Shown in pieces: positions 9,056 to 19,389 of a DNA stretch of 64,000 nt. Below the pieces are notes generated by a model. It was not told the DNA's origin and made no database searches. It saw nothing but the letters and a program-made list of their open reading frames with translations. This DNA comes from Macrothele yani (lineage: Eukaryota; Arthropoda; Arachnida; Araneae; Macrothelidae): the NCBI GenBank assembly GCA_039090855.1, contig CM077034.1:12909970-12973969 (forward strand), given 5' to 3'. A program made the translations under genes and the position numbers. Position 1 is the stretch's first letter, and each line of letters starts with the position of its first letter.

Positions 9056-11596
9056 ATATCATCATCATCATCATTGTCAACCATTATCAATCCACTGCTG
9101 GACGAAGGTCTCCCCAAGTTTCCTCCACAACGGTCTGTCTTGTGCCAGTCTCCTCCATGTCACTCCCGCATATTTACGAATTTCATCCACCCATCTCCCA
9201 TGTGGTCTTTTTCTGGGTCTTTTCCTGTCCCTTGGAATCCAATCTAAAATTTCGGCTGTCCATCTATGGTCTGTCCTTCTGGCAGTATGTCCAGCCCATT
9301 GCCATTTCAGGGATTTAACTCTGATCATGATGTCTTCCACTCTTGTCATTTTTCGGATCCACGAGTTCCTCTTCTTATCTCTCCTGGTTATACCAAGCAT
9401 GCACCTCTCCATGCTGCTTTGAGTTGTCTGCAGCCTTTGTATGTCTCTTTTAGTTAAGGTCCACGTCTCTGCACCATACGTAAGCACTGGAAGGATGCAT
9501 TGATCAAACACTTTTCTTTTAAGACATAATGGCATATTGCTCTTGAAAATTATGCTGTTTCTTCCAAAAGCTCTCCAGGCAAGTTTTGTACGCCGATTAA
9601 TTTCTTCATCAATGTGACCCTCACTTGATATCTGCTGTCCAAGATAAACGTACGTGCCTGTTATCTCCAGCTTTTCTCCATCAATCGATAAATCTTCATT
9701 TCTTGTAAAAGCATTGAACATCACTTTTGTCTTCTGAAAGTTCATTTTTAATCCCACTTCTTTACTCTTGTCAGCAAGTTCCTGGATCATACTCTGCAGC
9801 TCTGATGGGGTAGTTGCAAAAATGACTACGTCATCAGCAAAACGAAGGTGGGTTAGATAATTTCCATTAATCTTTATCCCTTTGTTTTCCCAGTTCAGTG
9901 CTTGAAAGACATTTTCCAATGTGGCATTAAAGAGCTTCGGAGATATGGTGTCACCTTGTCTCACTCCCTTTCCAATTTTTATGTGTGTTGTATTTTCAAA
10001 CAGCCGAATCTTTGCACTTGCATTTTCATAGATGTTATTAATAATATTAATGTATGCATCTTCAATACCGCAGGATTTCAGAGCCGTGGTAACTGCTGAT
10101 GGTTTCACCGAATCAAAGGCTTTTTCATAATCGATAAAAGCCATGCACAATGGAAGTTCATATTCCCTCGCTCTTTCAATTAGTTCTCTCAGTACGTGGA
10201 TATGATCTATTGTGCTGTAGCCACTCCTGAATCCAGCTTGTTCTCTCGGTTGAGCCATGTCCAGTGTTACCTTCAAGCGGTGTGAAAGAACTTTAGTGAA
10301 GATTTTATAAACCACTGATAGGAGGCTGATAGGTCTGTAGTTCCTGAGATCCTCAATGTCACCTTTTTTATGTAGCAGGATCATTGTAGCATTGTTCCAA
10401 TCCTCAGGAATCTTCCCTTCATTAAGGCATCGAGTGAAAATTTGGGCGAGTACTGTTTCAATTTCTCCACTTGCTTCTTGTATGATGTCTATAGTCATTC
10501 CATCTTCTCCTGGAGCTTTCCCCCGCTTCATGTTCTTGATTGCATGAGCAACTTCTGCTGGGAGGACTGGAAGAACTCTGGTACCTTTCATGATGTCTGG
10601 AGTACATGTATCATCCCTTTCATATAGTTTGGAGTAGAAATCTTTCACTCTTGTCAAAATTTCGCCTCTATTTCTTGTTATAGAACCATCTTCTTTTCTC
10701 AGAGCCATAATCTGTTTTCTTCCCTTACTGAGATGTCCCTTTGCTATCTTTAGGCTTTGGTTGTTTTCAATTGCTTTCCTCACTAGCTCACAGTTGAATT
10801 TCCTTACGTCTTCAGTGATACTTTTTCGTGCTGTCTTGCATAGCTCTATATATTCCACTTTGGAAGTCACATCTTCTTTAGTTGTCCTCATCTCTCTTCT
10901 TTTTTGCATCAACATTTTGGTTTTTCCTGATAATTTGTTTACATGCAACTTGTTCTTAGACCCAGCTAATTTTGTTGCTGTTTCCATAAGAGCTTTGGTT
11001 ACTTTTCTGTTAACTTCCGAAATATCCACTTCTTCCGATGTTAGGCCTTCTAAAGCAGAGAATCTGTTCTTCAGTTCCAACTTGAAAGTATTATGGTGTT
11101 TTTTAAGGTTGGTTATGTCAATACACTTTGTTTGTCTTATGAGCTTGCCACGTTCCAGTTTAGTGTTGAGGTGTATCTTACATCTCACCAATCTATGGTC
11201 ACTACCTGTGTTGAACTTGTTTAGCACACTGCAGTCTTGTATGACGAATTTTTTGTTACACATAATAAAATCAATTTCACTTGTCGTCCCAATTGGATGT
11301 CTCCATGTCCATTTCCTGTGTGGCTTTTTCTTGAAAAAGGAATTCAAGATGAAAAATCCTTCTGCCTCTGCAAACTCAACGAGAGTATTTCCACGCTGGT
11401 TTCTGTTGCCGTGACCGAATTTACCTACTGAAGTTTCATTCTGTTGCCGGTGCCCTATTTTTGCATTGAAATCTCCCATAATTATCTTCAAGTGCTGCTT
11501 ACCTTTATTATTTAGATGACGAATTTCCTCATAAAATTCTTCAATTTCTTCTTCAGGATGACTTGTGGTGGGTGCATAAGTTTGAATAATCTGAGC
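9056..11596 (-). mobile_element. RTE-type LINE, 5'-truncated, open reading frame intact
   Basis: A minus-strand non-LTR retrotransposon. Its 3' end is a (GAT)n-type tail (ATC repeats at 9059-9074 on the plus strand) next to a TA tract. The 5' end stops in the middle of the endonuclease domain at a (TA)9 tract (11597-11614). Absence of stops over 2.5 kb indicates a recent insertion. Short tandem-repeat tails are typical of RTE elements. Confidence 0.93.
9077..11596 (-). CDS. RTE endonuclease/reverse transcriptase, N-terminally truncated
   Basis: About 840 residues of uninterrupted frame. It begins with the C-terminal half of an apurinic-like endonuclease (QTYAPTTSHPEEEI, GDFNAKIG, then IDFIMCN and GSDHRLV). 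The reverse transcriptase follows: KAPGEDGM, NYRPISLLSVVYK, QAGFRSGYST, FIDYEKAFDSV (motif A), GVRQGDTISPKLF (motif B) and FADDVVIF (motif C, near residue 600). The C-terminal part carries LTYGAETWTL and KWQWAGHTARRTD, usual in RTE-like proteins, ending QQWIDNG. The endonuclease N-terminus is missing. Residues added upstream of 11596 by the open frame come from the TA tract and a neighbouring LINE scrap. In the family this enzyme nicks target DNA and reverse-transcribes its own RNA; this copy cannot nick. Confidence 0.92.
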   Translation of the reverse strand, partial: AQIIQTYAPTTSHPEEEIEEFYEEIRHLNNKGKQHLKIIMGDFNAKIGHRQQNETSVGKFGHGNRNQRGNTLVEFAEAEGFFILNSFFKKKPHRKWTWRHPIGTTSEIDFIMCNKKFVIQDCSVLNKFNTGSDHRLVRCKIHLNTKLERGKLIRQTKCIDITNLKKHHNTFKLELKNRFSALEGLTSEEVDISEVNRKVTKALMETATKLAGSKNKLHVNKLSGKTKMLMQKRREMRTTKEDVTSKVEYIELCKTARKSITEDVRKFNCELVRKAIENNQSLKIAKGHLSKGRKQIMALRKEDGSITRNRGEILTRVKDFYSKLYERDDTCTPDIMKGTRVLPVLPAEVAHAIKNMKRGKAPGEDGMTIDIIQEASGEIETVLAQIFTRCLNEGKIPEDWNNATMILLHKKGDIEDLRNYRPISLLSVVYKIFTKVLSHRLKVTLDMAQPREQAGFRSGYSTIDHIHVLRELIERAREYELPLCMAFIDYEKAFDSVKPSAVTTALKSCGIEDAYINIINNIYENASAKIRLFENTTHIKIGKGVRQGDTISPKLFNATLENVFQALNWENKGIKINGNYLTHLRFADDVVIFATTPSELQSMIQELADKSKEVGLKMNFQKTKVMFNAFTRNEDLSIDGEKLEITGTYVYLGQQISSEGHIDEEINRRTKLAWRAFGRNSIIFKSNMPLCLKRKVFDQCILPVLTYGAETWTLTKRDIQRLQTTQSSMERCMLGITRRDKKRNSWIRKMTRVEDIMIRVKSLKWQWAGHTARRTDHRWTAEILDWIPRDRKRPRKRPHGRWVDEIRKYAGVTWRRLAQDRPLWRKLGETFVQQWIDNG

Positions 11597-11614
11597 TATA
11601 TATATATATATATA

Positions 11615-11935
11615 GTCTCCTCCCGTATGCTTTCGAATTTTATCCAAACATTTTTCACGCGGTCTTCTTTTGGGTCTTTTCCTGTGCCTTGTAATATAGT
11701 CTAAAATTTTGGTTGTCCCTCAAGAGTCTGTTCTCCTAGCAACATGTGCAGCCCATTACCATTGCAGGGATTTTATTGTGATCATGATGGCTTCAACTCT
11801 TGTCGTTTTCCTTATCCCCCTGTTCCTCTTCTTATCTCTCCTGGTTACACCGGAGAGATAAGAAGAGTATAACAGCTACTTTTAGTTGCATGTAGTCTTT
11901 GTATGTCTCATTTAGTTAAAGCAAGCAAGTATGAG
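11615..11935 (-). mobile_element. Diverged RTE 3'-end fragment
   Basis: Minus-strand similarity to the C-terminal coding end of the intact copies (plus-strand words such as CTAAAATTTTGGTTGTCC, GCAGCCCATTACCATTGCAGGGA and CTTCTTATCTCTCCTGG). It lies just upstream of the copy above, separated only by the TA tract. A perfect 16-bp inverted repeat (11826-11841 with 11852-11867) replaces the normal continuation of the element. Confidence 0.8.
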
Positions 11936-12087
11936 TCATTTTCTTGTAGGACTTCCGTCCACAATGAGTAGATTTTAGGTCCCAGCCTCACGTGCCGAAT
12001 CAGCCGCGGCGTGGCGTGGCAATGTGTAAAGGATCGTCGGCCAGGAGCTATGTCATTCGTAAAGTGAGTATCTGGTGAAGAACGAGA

Positions 12088-13158
12088 ATGGCAGGCTATT
12101 CGAATGAACAGTATTGTGAGATGGTACTGCTATAGGGAGAATTCGGACGCAACGCGAGGGGAGCGTCACGCCAGTATGACTTACGATTCCTGACTCATCC
12201 ATCGCCGACAGCGTGGACCATCAGTCACGCGGTTCGACGGCTACGAAAGGCAGGCAGTATTGCAGCGCTTCCCCTTTCGGGCCGACCCACCGGAATGGGT
12301 AGGGGTGTGCAACCATTCGATGTTCTGGCATACGTTTCGGCCAACCCACACACCAGTACGAGGGAAGTCAGTATGGCATGTGGCTTACAACAATCCCGTG
12401 TGTGGAACATTTTGCATCAGCATGGTGCCTACCCGTACCGTAGAGTACCGCTGCACGTACTGATGCCAGGGGTGAATCAACGACGTCTAGATTGATCAGA
12501 TTTTGTAAGGAACACCGTAGGAGAAAATGCGGGCTTTCTATCAAACATCCTTTGGACTGACGAAGCGCAGTTCACACGCGCCGTGGCGCTGGACAAACAA
12601 AACACCCATTACTGGGCAGTTCATAATCCATTTTTCACACAAGAAATGAGGCATGAGGTGCGCTGGTCGATCAATGTTTGGTGTGGCATCTGGTAGGACA
12701 CGACTTGTTGGGCCTCTGTTCTATGAGGGCGCATTAAATGGACGAAGATACCTGCAGCTGTTACAAAGCACATCACCTGAGTGGCCAGATGATCTGTCTA
12801 TGCAAGATGTACGCTCATTATGGATTCAGCATGACGGCGCTCCGGCACATCAACCGACAGCGGTACAGCACTTTCTGTCAGACACTTTCGGGAAACAGAT
12901 CATCGGTTATGGTGGTCCCATAGCATGGCCTCCACGATCCCCGGATCTAGCTCCCATGGATTTCTTCCTCTGAGGTTACCCAAAGGATCACGTATACAGG
13001 GTGGAACCCACGAGTCACCACGATCTCCGACTGCGTATCGTCGCTCGTGTGAGAGGGTGACACCTGTTATGCTGGCGAACGTACAACGGGAAGTTCTGTC
13101 TTGCATTCAAATGTGTATTGTGGCAGATGGTGGCCATATTGAACCTTGTTTACGTTAA
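12088..13158 (+). pseudogene. DD41D (rosa-like) Tc1/mariner-superfamily transposase relic
   Basis: The ATG at 12088 opens MAGYSNEQYCEMVLL, then an early TAG. A helix-turn-helix region and an NPHTSTREVSMACGLQQSRVW block follow. Catalytic pieces: LWTDEAQFTR (first Asp), IQHDGAPAHQ (second Asp), SPDLAPMDFFL (third Asp), with 41 residues between second and third. The Trp after FFL is now TGA (12971-12973). Two frameshifts (near 12690 and 13055) and another TGA at 12493 kill it. The C-terminus reads VTPVMLANVQREVL and GGHIEP. This domain order with DD41D spacing fits the rosa-type group. I could not fix the terminal repeats; 13159-13537 probably includes its 3' non-coding end. Confidence 0.85.
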
Positions 13159-13537
13159 ACTCAACGCTATGTAAGTACCGCAGTTGCATTAAATACAACC
13201 AATGTATTCCATCTGTATTCATGCCTGAGTGTAATAATCCTTGTGTTTCCCTCACGTTTCCAGCCTTCTACTATACCCCAGCCGTTTCTACCATATGTCA
13301 TTTCCTAATAACTCGTTAATGCTCTACAAGTTTCTATTTGATTTCTTTCCCGTATGTCTCATGGTTTCCGAGATAGGAATACTAACTTCCACATTTTACC
13401 ACTAGGGGCGCTGCAGTCCCTCTCTTCCGATAGCGCATGGTTGTTTTACTATACCATTCCTTACTTCCATAGCTCTAGCTGTCTTTGCTCCCAAGTTATT
13501 GAGATGACTTAGGACTTTAGGAATCACCTTTTATATA

Positions 13538-14946
13538 CACTGCAGGCCACCCAAAATGCAACACCAAGAAGAAAGCATCCGATTGGCCTGAAATTCGCAG
13601 CATGCGTCGCCCGCGAGAGGGCATGCAAACGATTGGCATTGCAGGGCATATGCAAATCATGTGCGCCTGGCACGCCACCGAGAAGCACTATAAGAAGGGT
13701 GCACAGAATTCGGGGTATAAGTATTGGAAGTGTGCTGTGCTGCCGGTTCTGTGCGTGGGAAGCTTCCTGATGCCTCGTCGCAGAATACGGAAGTCATTCC
13801 AGCACGTTTCGGAATTCGACAGAAGACGAATAGCGGCTTATCGCGACAGCGGTTGATTGTACCGAGACATCGGCGCCCGTGTTGGACGACATCCAGCCAC
13901 AGTGAGGCGAGTATGGATTAGGTCGGTGCAGGAAGGACGGACGGACCGACGTAAGCGATTGCCGCAGCAGCTGCACACCACCGAACGAGGGGACCGGTAT
14001 GTTGTGCGGCTGGAATTGACGGCTCGCACCGCCACATCACGAACGTTAGCGCAGGAATTAGGGTGTGTTGCGCAACAACCTGTGTCAGCACGTACCGTTC
14101 GACGTCGTCTGCAGGAGCGGTGACTTGTCGCACGGCGCCCATTACTCCGATTATTATTGACGTTACACCACCGGGGAGTGCGGCGGCAGTGGGCAGTTGA
14201 ACACCGCACTTGGACTACGGAATGCAGCGAAATTGTCTTCTCCGAGGTATCGCGCTTCTGCCTGCAACACCACGATGGTCGGATCCGCGTGTGGTGGCAC
14301 CGCAGCGAGATACTGTATGATTCCTGCATCATGCATCGCCATACCGGTCCTTCGCCTTGCGTTATGGTTTGGGGCGCAATTGGATGTGACACCAGCACCC
14401 CTCTGGTACGCATCGCTGGTACACTCAACAGCCACCGCTACATCTCCGACGTTTTGGAGCCTGTAGTCCTCCCTCAACTGCAGGACCTACCAGAGCCTGC
14501 GTTTCTACAGGACAATGCGCGCCCGCACGTGGCACGCATCGTGCAACAATGTTTCACGGACTACCAGGTGTCAATGCTGCCGTGACCCGCCTGTTCACCT
14601 GATATGTCGCCCATCGAGCACGTCTGGTCGCTGATCGGCAATCGTGTGGCCCGGCAAGCACCACCCGCTGCTTCGCCTGATGAGCTGTGGCAACGTGCGG
14701 AAGCAGCCTGGACCCACATACCTCAAGCCCACATCCAAAGCTTCTTTCGTTCGATGTCGCGGCGTGTAGACGCCGTAATTTCCAGCCATGGGAACCACAC
14801 GAACTGTTGATGTCTGCGTGTTCCGCAAGTCGCACGGGCCTGTAAGCTCAATCGTTTCATCTTTGTATCTGTTGTTATGTGTCCAGTAAATCTGGCTTTG
14901 CTATCTCGTGTCCTTCTTGGTGTTGCATTCTGGGTGGCCAGCAGTA
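13538..14946 (+). mobile_element. Tc1-like DNA transposon (DD34E)
   Basis: The terminal inverted repeats are nearly perfect over about 34 bp: CACTGCAGGCCACCCAAAAT at the left and, reverse-complemented, TACTGCTGGCCACCCAGAAT at the right. TA flanks both sides. Length 1409 bp is typical. An RTE copy begins two bases beyond the right end. The transposase inside is broken. Confidence 0.93.
13770..14810 (+). pseudogene. Tc1-like transposase, in frame but with three TGA stops and a lost catalytic Asp
   Basis: One continuous frame from ATG 13770 (MPRRRIRKSFQHVSEFD) to the stop at 14808-14810, about 346 codons, without frameshifts. Three TGA codons interrupt it (13854, 14121, 14583); the last replaces the Trp usually found before PACSPD. 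Helix-turn-helix: YRDIGARVGRHPATVRRVW. The first catalytic block reads FSEVSRFC instead of the usual SDESRF, so the Asp is gone. The second Asp (LQDNARPHVAR) and Glu (SPDMSPIEHVW) remain, 34 residues apart. The protein was lost by point substitution only, unlike the frameshifted copies nearby. Confidence 0.92.
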
Positions 14947-14948
14947 TA

Positions 14949-15893
14949 TATCATCATCATCATCATCATTGTCAACCATTATCAATCCACTGCTGGACGA
15001 AGGTCTCCCCAAGTTTCCTCCACAACGGTCTGTCTTGTTCCAGTCTCCTGCATGTCACTCCCGCATACTTTCGAATTTCATCCACCCATCTCCCATGTGG
15101 TCTTCTTCTTGGTCTTTTTCGTGTCCCTTGGAATCCAGCCTAAAATTTCGGCTGTCCATCGATGGTCTGTTCTTCTGGCAGTATGTCCAGCCCATTGCCA
15201 TTTCAGGGATTTAACTCTGATCATGATGTCTTCCACTCTTGTCATTTTTCGGATCCACGTGTTCCTCTTCTTATCTCTCCTGGTTACACCAAGCATGCAC
15301 CTCTCCATGCTGTTTTGAGTTTTCTGCAGCCTTTGTGCGTCTCACTTTTCTTTTAAGACATAATGGCATATTGCTCTTGAAAATTATGCTGTTTCTTCCA
15401 AAAGCTCTCCAGGCAAGTTTTGTACGCCGATTAATTTCTTCATCAATGTGACCTTAACTTGATATCTGCTGTCCAAGATAAACGTACGTGTCTGTTATCT
15501 CCAGCTTTTCTCCATCAATCGATAAATCTTCATTACTTGTAAAAGCTTTGAACATCACTTTTGTCTTCTGAAAGTTCATTTTTAATCCCACTTCTTTACT
15601 CTTGTCAGCAAGTTCCTGTATCATACTCTGTAGCTCTGATGGGGTAGTTGCAAAAATGACTAAGTCATCAGCAAAACGAAGGTGGGTTAGATAATCTCCA
15701 TTAATCTTTATCCCTTTGTTTTCCCAGTTCAGTGATTGAAAGATATTTTCCAATGTGGCATTAAAGAGCTTCGGAGATATGGTGTCACCTTGTCTCACTC
15801 CTTTTCCAATTTTTATGTGTGTTGTATTTTCAAACAGCCTAATCTTTGCACTTGCATTTTCATAGATGTTATTAATAATATTAATGATATATA
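14949..15893 (-). mobile_element. RTE LINE fragment, minus, internally deleted
   Basis: From the (ATC)n tail at 14952-14971 to 15893. It covers the reverse transcriptase palm (FADDLVIF, with Leu for the usual Val) and the C-terminal domain. About 75 bp are missing near 15345 relative to the intact copy, and further damage closes the frame near 15454. Its truncated 5' end lies within a few bases of the truncated 5' end of the plus-strand copy that follows, so the two are head-to-head. Confidence 0.9.
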
Positions 15894-15896
15894 TTT

Positions 15897-17875
15897 AGAA
15901 GGCCTAACATCGGAAGAAGTGGACATCTCTGAAGTTAACAGAAAAGTAACCAAAGCTCTTATGGAAACAGCAACAAAATTAGCTGGGTCTAAGAACAAAT
16001 TGCATATGAACAAATTATCAGGAAAAACCAAAATGTTGATGCAAAAAAGAAGAGAGATGAGGACAACTAAAGATGTGACTTCCAAAGTGGAATATATAGA
16101 GCTATGCAAGACAGTAAGAAAAAGTATCACTGAAGACGTAAGGAAATTCAACTGTGAACTAGTAAGGAAAGCAATTGAAAACAACCAAAGCCTAAAGATA
16201 GCAAAGGGACATCTCAGTAAGGGAAGAAAACAGATTATGGCACTGAGAAAAGAAGATGGTTCTGTAACAAGAAATAGAGGCGAAATTTTGACAAGAGTGA
16301 AAGATTTCTACTCCAAATTATATGAAAGGGATGATATATGCACTCCAGACATCATGAAAGATACCAGTACCAGAGTTCCTCCAGTCCTTCCAGCAGAAGT
16401 TGCACATGCAATCAAGAACATGAAGCGAGGAAAAGCTCCAGGAGAAGATGGAATTACTGTAGACATCATACAAGAAGCAAGTGGAGAAATCGAAACAGTA
16501 CTCGCCCAAATTTTCACTCGATGCCTTAATGAAGGAAAGATTCCTGAGGATTGGAACACCGCTACAATGATCCTGCTACATAAGAAAGGTGACATTGAGG
16601 ATCTCGGAAACTACAGACCTATCAGCCTCCTATCAGTAGTTTATAAAATCTTCACTAAAGTTCTTTCACACCGCTTGAAGGTAACACTGGACATGGCTCA
16701 ACCGAGAGAACAAGCTGGATTCAGGAGTGGCTACAGCACAATAGATCATATCCACGTGATGAGAGAACTAATTGAAAGAGCGAGGGAATATGAACTTCCA
16801 TTGTGCATGGCTTTTATCGATTATGAAAAAGCCTTTGATTCGGTGAAACCATCAGCAGTTACAATGGCTCTGAAAACCTGCGGTATTGAAGATGCATACA
16901 TTAATATTATTAATAACATCTATGAAAATGCAAGTGCAAAGATTAGGCTGTTTGAAAATACAACACACGTAAAAATTGGAAAGGGAGTGAGACAAGGTGA
17001 CACCATATCTCCGAAGCTCTTCAATGCCACATTGGAGGGTGTTTTTCAGTCGCTGAGCTGGGAAAACAAAGGGATAAAGATTAATGGAGATTATCTAACC
17101 CACCTTCGTTTTGCTGATGACGTAGTCATTTTCGCAACTACCCCATCAGAGCTGCAGAGTATGATCCAGGAACTTGCGGACAAGAGTAAAGAAGTGGGAT
17201 TAAAAATGAACTTTCAGAAGACAAAAGTGATGTTCAATGCTTTTACAAGAAATGAAGATTTATCGATTGACGGAGAAAAGCTGGAGATAACAGACACGTA
17301 CGTTTATCTTGGACAGCAGATATCAAGTGAGGGTCACATTGATGAAGAAATTAATCGGTGTACAAAACTTGCCTGGAGAGCTTTTGGAAGAAACAGCATA
17401 ATTTTCAAGAGTAATATGCCATTATGTCTTAAAAGAAAAATGTTTGATCAATGCATCCTTCCAGTGCTTACGTATGGTGCAGAGACGTGGACCTTAACTA
17501 AAAGAGACATACAAAGGCTGCAGACAACTCAAAGAAGCATGGAGAGGTGCATGCTTGGTGTAACCAGGAGAGATAAGAAGAGGAACTCGTGGATCCGAAA
17601 AAATGACAAGAGTGGAAGACATCATGATCAGAGTTAAATCCCTGAAATGGCAATGGGCTGGACATACTGCCAGAAGGACAGATCATCGATGGACAGCCGA
17701 AATTTTAGATTGGATTCCAAGGGACAGGAAAAGACCCAGAAGAAGACCACATGGGAGATGGGTGGATGAAATTCGAAAGTATGCAGGGGTGACATGGAGG
17801 AGACTGGCACAAGACAGACCGTTGTGGAGGAAACTTGGGGAGACCTTCGTCCAGCAGTGGATTGATAATGGTTGA
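15897..17875 (+). pseudogene. RTE reverse transcriptase with a single frameshift
   Basis: The frame is open from 15897 to 17637 and contains KAPGEDGITVDI, NYRPISLLSVVYK, FIDYEKAFDSV, GVRQGDTISPKLF and FADDVVIF. An extra A in a run near 17598 (six As where the copy at 41.9 kb has five) shifts the frame; the true C-terminus (MTRVEDIMIRVKSLKWQWAGH to QQWIDNG) continues from 17603 to 17875. The open frame also extends backwards through the antisense of the neighbouring LINE copy to 15736; that part is an artefact. The endonuclease is absent. Confidence 0.92.
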
Positions 17876-17910
17876 CAATGATGATGATGATGATATATAT
17901 ATATATATAT
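15897..17910 (+). mobile_element. RTE LINE, plus strand, 5'-truncated
   Basis: Begins in the linker between endonuclease and reverse transcriptase (EGLTSEEVDISEVNRKV), just after an ATATAT tract, and ends in (GAT)n at 17877-17892 followed by (TA)n to about 17910. It is nearly identical to the 9.1-11.6 kb copy. Confidence 0.93.
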
Positions 17911-18114
17911 GATTCCTTTAAGTCTTTTAAAAGTAGTCATGAAAATTTCTAATTGATCATGAAATTGTGTTTCCCGAATTTGGTAGATAGCCTGTGAAGA
18001 CAGGAAATGAACAACTAACGACTCGTGAACGCATTTTTTTTATTCTTATGGTGAAATATAAACATTTGTGCATATATAATATTTAGTTGCATTTGTTCAG
18101 TGATCAGAATTCCC

Positions 18115-18130
18115 TTTTTTGTTGTTTCAG
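18115..18130 (+). other. Predicted 3' splice acceptor
   Basis: A pyrimidine-rich stretch CTTTTTTGTTGTTTCAG ends at 18130 and directly precedes the leucine-rich-repeat frame, which continues open from the first base after AG in phase 0. No ATG opens the frame upstream, which supports an internal exon start. Confidence 0.75.
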
Positions 18131-19237
18131 GACTTGCAGTCATTTCATTCCGTGGGAATGGACCAGGATTCGGCTGCATACAATCCTTTCCTCAGAAACA
18201 TGAAGAACTTGACCGCTCTGAATTTGGAACTATTCCAGTCTCTCAATGTGAGGACCATAGAAATTATTGTCAGCTGCCTCAATAAACTGAAATCTCTAAG
18301 TCTGCTTGGCACGAACATTAGTGATGATGCCCTGTTTGTACTCTGTGGTCATAAAAGACTTGATTACGAAGACATTCGAAGTTGCTGCTACACAAATGAA
18401 TGTGGAATGAAGAGTCCATTGCAACTCTTGAATCTCAATATATCCTCTGCACAAGCCAGCAAGGCTGGAGTAGCTTGTGTGTTAACACATATGCCAACAC
18501 TTCGAGATCTAAAGACCTATCACTTTAAAGACGTACTTCACGCCCTGTGTAAGATTGACAGGGAGCGAAAGAAATGCGGAATGGAACGATTAAATGTGCA
18601 GCTAACGTCTCTTTGTTTTCTAAAATTCAAGGGAAACTGGGAAGCTGCTCTTGGAAGTTGTCCGGAATTACAGAAATTAGAGTTATCCATAAGTAATAAT
18701 AATTCCAAATGCAAGGAGCAGATGCGGGCCATTTGCAAAGTCACTCATCTGAGAAGCATTTCGCTTTTCTGTAAAAGTACTGATCGTCTCAGAGAAAACA
18801 TGAAGATGTTCTGGACCAGCAAAGGTCATCAGTTAAAGTCCTTATCTCTTGGAGGAATGTCATTAGACACAAAAGATCTGCAATACATGCTGAGAATGTG
18901 CCCACATTTAGAAGAACTGTCACTGAATTTTATTTCCTTGAATTGCACAGGATTGTGCAACGAGCCCCTCCGACGTATTCCGCGTCTCAGGAATTTACAC
19001 AAGCTGCAGATACAAGTAGATGGTGACTCGCATTTGATGGTTGAGAAAGAAGTCTTCAAGATTATTTGTGAAGCTAGAAACATAACGGAATTGACTTTGA
19101 CAATCCCTGCAGAAAAAAATTTTGTTCTTGATTCATTGTCAAAAATAGATTTCCGTTTCTTGAACAAAGCAGTTTGCGTCGACAGTCAAACACTCAGGAG
19201 TTACCTATGGGTTAATAAAAATTTCGCACACAACTGA
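18131..19237 (+). CDS. Leucine-rich-repeat protein, terminal exon (F-box/LRR-like)
   Basis: An exon of 368 codons ending in TGA at 19235-19237. It carries irregular leucine-rich repeats of about 24-28 residues: LTALNLELFQSLNV, LKSLSLLGTNISDDALFVLC, LQLLNLNISSAQ, LQKLELSISNNN, LKSLSLGGMSLDTKDL, LEELSLNFISLN, LHKLQIQVDGD, ITELTLTIP. The spacing and DDALFVL-type helices resemble the LRR half of F-box/LRR substrate adaptors, but no F-box is visible; it would be in upstream exons outside or hidden by transposons. No signal peptide or membrane segment in this exon. Codons are ordinary and there are no breaks, unlike everything around it. A specific partner or substrate cannot be inferred. The intron before it is packed with LINE and Tc1 copies, and the region after it is satellite A. 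Confidence 0.82.
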   Translation, partial: DLQSFHSVGMDQDSAAYNPFLRNMKNLTALNLELFQSLNVRTIEIIVSCLNKLKSLSLLGTNISDDALFVLCGHKRLDYEDIRSCCYTNECGMKSPLQLLNLNISSAQASKAGVACVLTHMPTLRDLKTYHFKDVLHALCKIDRERKKCGMERLNVQLTSLCFLKFKGNWEAALGSCPELQKLELSISNNNSKCKEQMRAICKVTHLRSISLFCKSTDRLRENMKMFWTSKGHQLKSLSLGGMSLDTKDLQYMLRMCPHLEELSLNFISLNCTGLCNEPLRRIPRLRNLHKLQIQVDGDSHLMVEKEVFKIICEARNITELTLTIPAEKNFVLDSLSKIDFRFLNKAVCVDSQTLRSYLWVNKNFAHN

Positions 19238-19389
19238 ATGTAAAAAAATTGAGCTGTTTCATTAAAGAGTTGAAATCATATCTACTTCGTAAATTCTTCG
19301 CCGATGAAAATGCATTTTTGAAAACTGTTTCCGTGTCAGGCAAAGAAACAAAACAAAACATATCTTTCTTTTTTCTTATGAATGAGTTT

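Noticed and set aside
10761..11414. 217-residue plus-strand frame
   Set aside because: Exact antisense shadow of the intact RTE reading frame.
15736..15896. N-terminal extension of the plus-strand RTE open frame
   Set aside because: This part is the antisense of the adjacent minus-strand RTE copy; the real element starts at about 15897.
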